A stretch of DNA of 64,000 bases. Source: Lewinellaceae bacterium (GTDB lineage Bacteria; Bacteroidota; Bacteroidia; Chitinophagales; Saprospiraceae). Below, in pieces: positions 63,678-64,000 of the stretch; position 1 is the stretch's first letter, and each line of letters starts with the position of its first letter. The DNA is taken from positions 2,931,001 to 2,995,000 of the forward strand of contig JACJXX010000001.1 of assembly GCA_020636435.1 (NCBI GenBank). The letters run 5' to 3'. The translations under genes were made by a program, and so were the position numbers. The notes beneath the pieces were generated by a model, which was not told the DNA's origin, made no database searches, and was given only the letters and a program-made list of their open reading frames with translations.

Positions 63678-64000
63678 ATGAAGAACATCATTCTCGAAAA
63701 AATAGAAGCCGGAGACTTAAGCCATTTCCGCGGGGCCGACATCCCTATGGATATCCCCATCTCTCAGGCCCTGCTCAACGAGCAGCTCCGCGAGCTGCGC
63801 AGCGACACCCTGCGGGAATTGGAGCTGAGCCTGCACGACGACAACATCGTCTACCTCAACCTGGCCGCCATAGTGCCCGTCGCCGGAACGATCCGGCGCC
63901 GGATCAAAATGAAGATGGAAGGGGGGATCGCCGGCCCCGGCCAAACCCTGCTCGCCTTTCACTTCCTCGATGGCCTGAAGATGCTGGACCGGCAACTGAT
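63678..64000 (+). CDS. Unrecognised protein, cut by the right edge
   Basis: From ATG 63678 the frame stays open to the end of the window: MKNIILEKIEAGDLSHFRGA, then LNEQLRELRSDTLRELELSL and NIVYLNLAAIVPVAGTIRRR. At least 107 residues. It is mixed alpha/beta with no signal peptide and no domain that I can name. The ATG is 127 nt from the divergent ybaB start, and the intervening AT-rich DNA probably contains both promoters. Confidence 0.7.
   Translation, partial: MKNIILEKIEAGDLSHFRGADIPMDIPISQALLNEQLRELRSDTLRELELSLHDDNIVYLNLAAIVPVAGTIRRRIKMKMEGGIAGPGQTLLAFHFLDGLKMLDRQL

Noticed and set aside
1..64000. tRNA, rRNA, tmRNA or known riboswitches
   Set aside because: I looked for T-loop/CCA-type tRNA ends and conserved rRNA or riboswitch cores and saw none; a covariance-model search would be decisive.

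Overview
The window looks like chromosome from a Bacteroidota bacterium, most likely a fairly GC-rich marine or sludge member of the Saprospirales (Lewinella/Haliscomenobacter type). That placement is inference. It rests on type IX secretion (T9SS) sorting domains of both the short Por type and the gliding-motility C-terminal type, a PorP/SprF outer-membrane protein, an RprX/RprY-like two-component pair, Bacteroidota-style promoters (TTG, about 20 nt, TAnnTTTG) and giant secreted repeat proteins. No rRNA or tRNA gene was recognised.

Layout. 0-5 kb: a DsbD-type thiol reductase cut by the left edge, then a minus-strand cluster of bactofilin, two AtpI/AtpZ-type membrane proteins and a biotin carrier protein, then a PorP-like protein. 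5.5-12.3 kb: NAD synthetase, and a tight purH-coaX-OMP-TPR operon on the minus strand. 12.9-20.5 kb: a hybrid carboxypeptidase-regulatory/VWA/T9SS protein, a nucleotidyltransferase gene broken by a small insertion, mscS, pyrD, a simple-repeat block and a histidine kinase/response regulator pair. 21.3-45.5 kb: the surface-protein region, with a 2.2-kilo-residue repeat adhesin split by an IS4-family element, a META-domain lipoprotein, a beta-barrel protein, a 2.4-kilo-residue LamG/Fn3-like protein and a beta-helix/dockerin/cohesin/PKD protein. 45.5-53.3 kb: an accessory island with about 3.5 kb of repeat-rich non-coding DNA, a 13-repeat CRISPR array without cas genes, a secreted caspase/SUMF1 protein and a two-gene AAA ATPase-DUF4276 module that resembles split OLD/PARIS-type defence pairs. 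53.3-64 kb: mostly housekeeping (lipA, small GTPase, polysaccharide deacetylase, upp, ybaB), with a TPR lipoprotein, a LamG/T9SS protein and a decayed AlkC-like gene.

The most striking signal is non-coding. At least two families of small non-autonomous elements are dispersed here. Family A (113-125 bp, 8-bp target duplications) has broken a nucleotidyltransferase gene; removing the element and one duplication restores the reading frame exactly. Family B (about 150-160 bp, terminal inverted repeats, 3-4-bp duplications, a related internal core) has several copies. One sits exactly at the stop codon of dsbD and one at a repeat-spacer junction inside the CRISPR array. The IS4-family element in the giant adhesin can likewise be removed on paper to restore one continuous 2226-residue frame. 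The local genome has clearly been remodelled by small mobile DNA.
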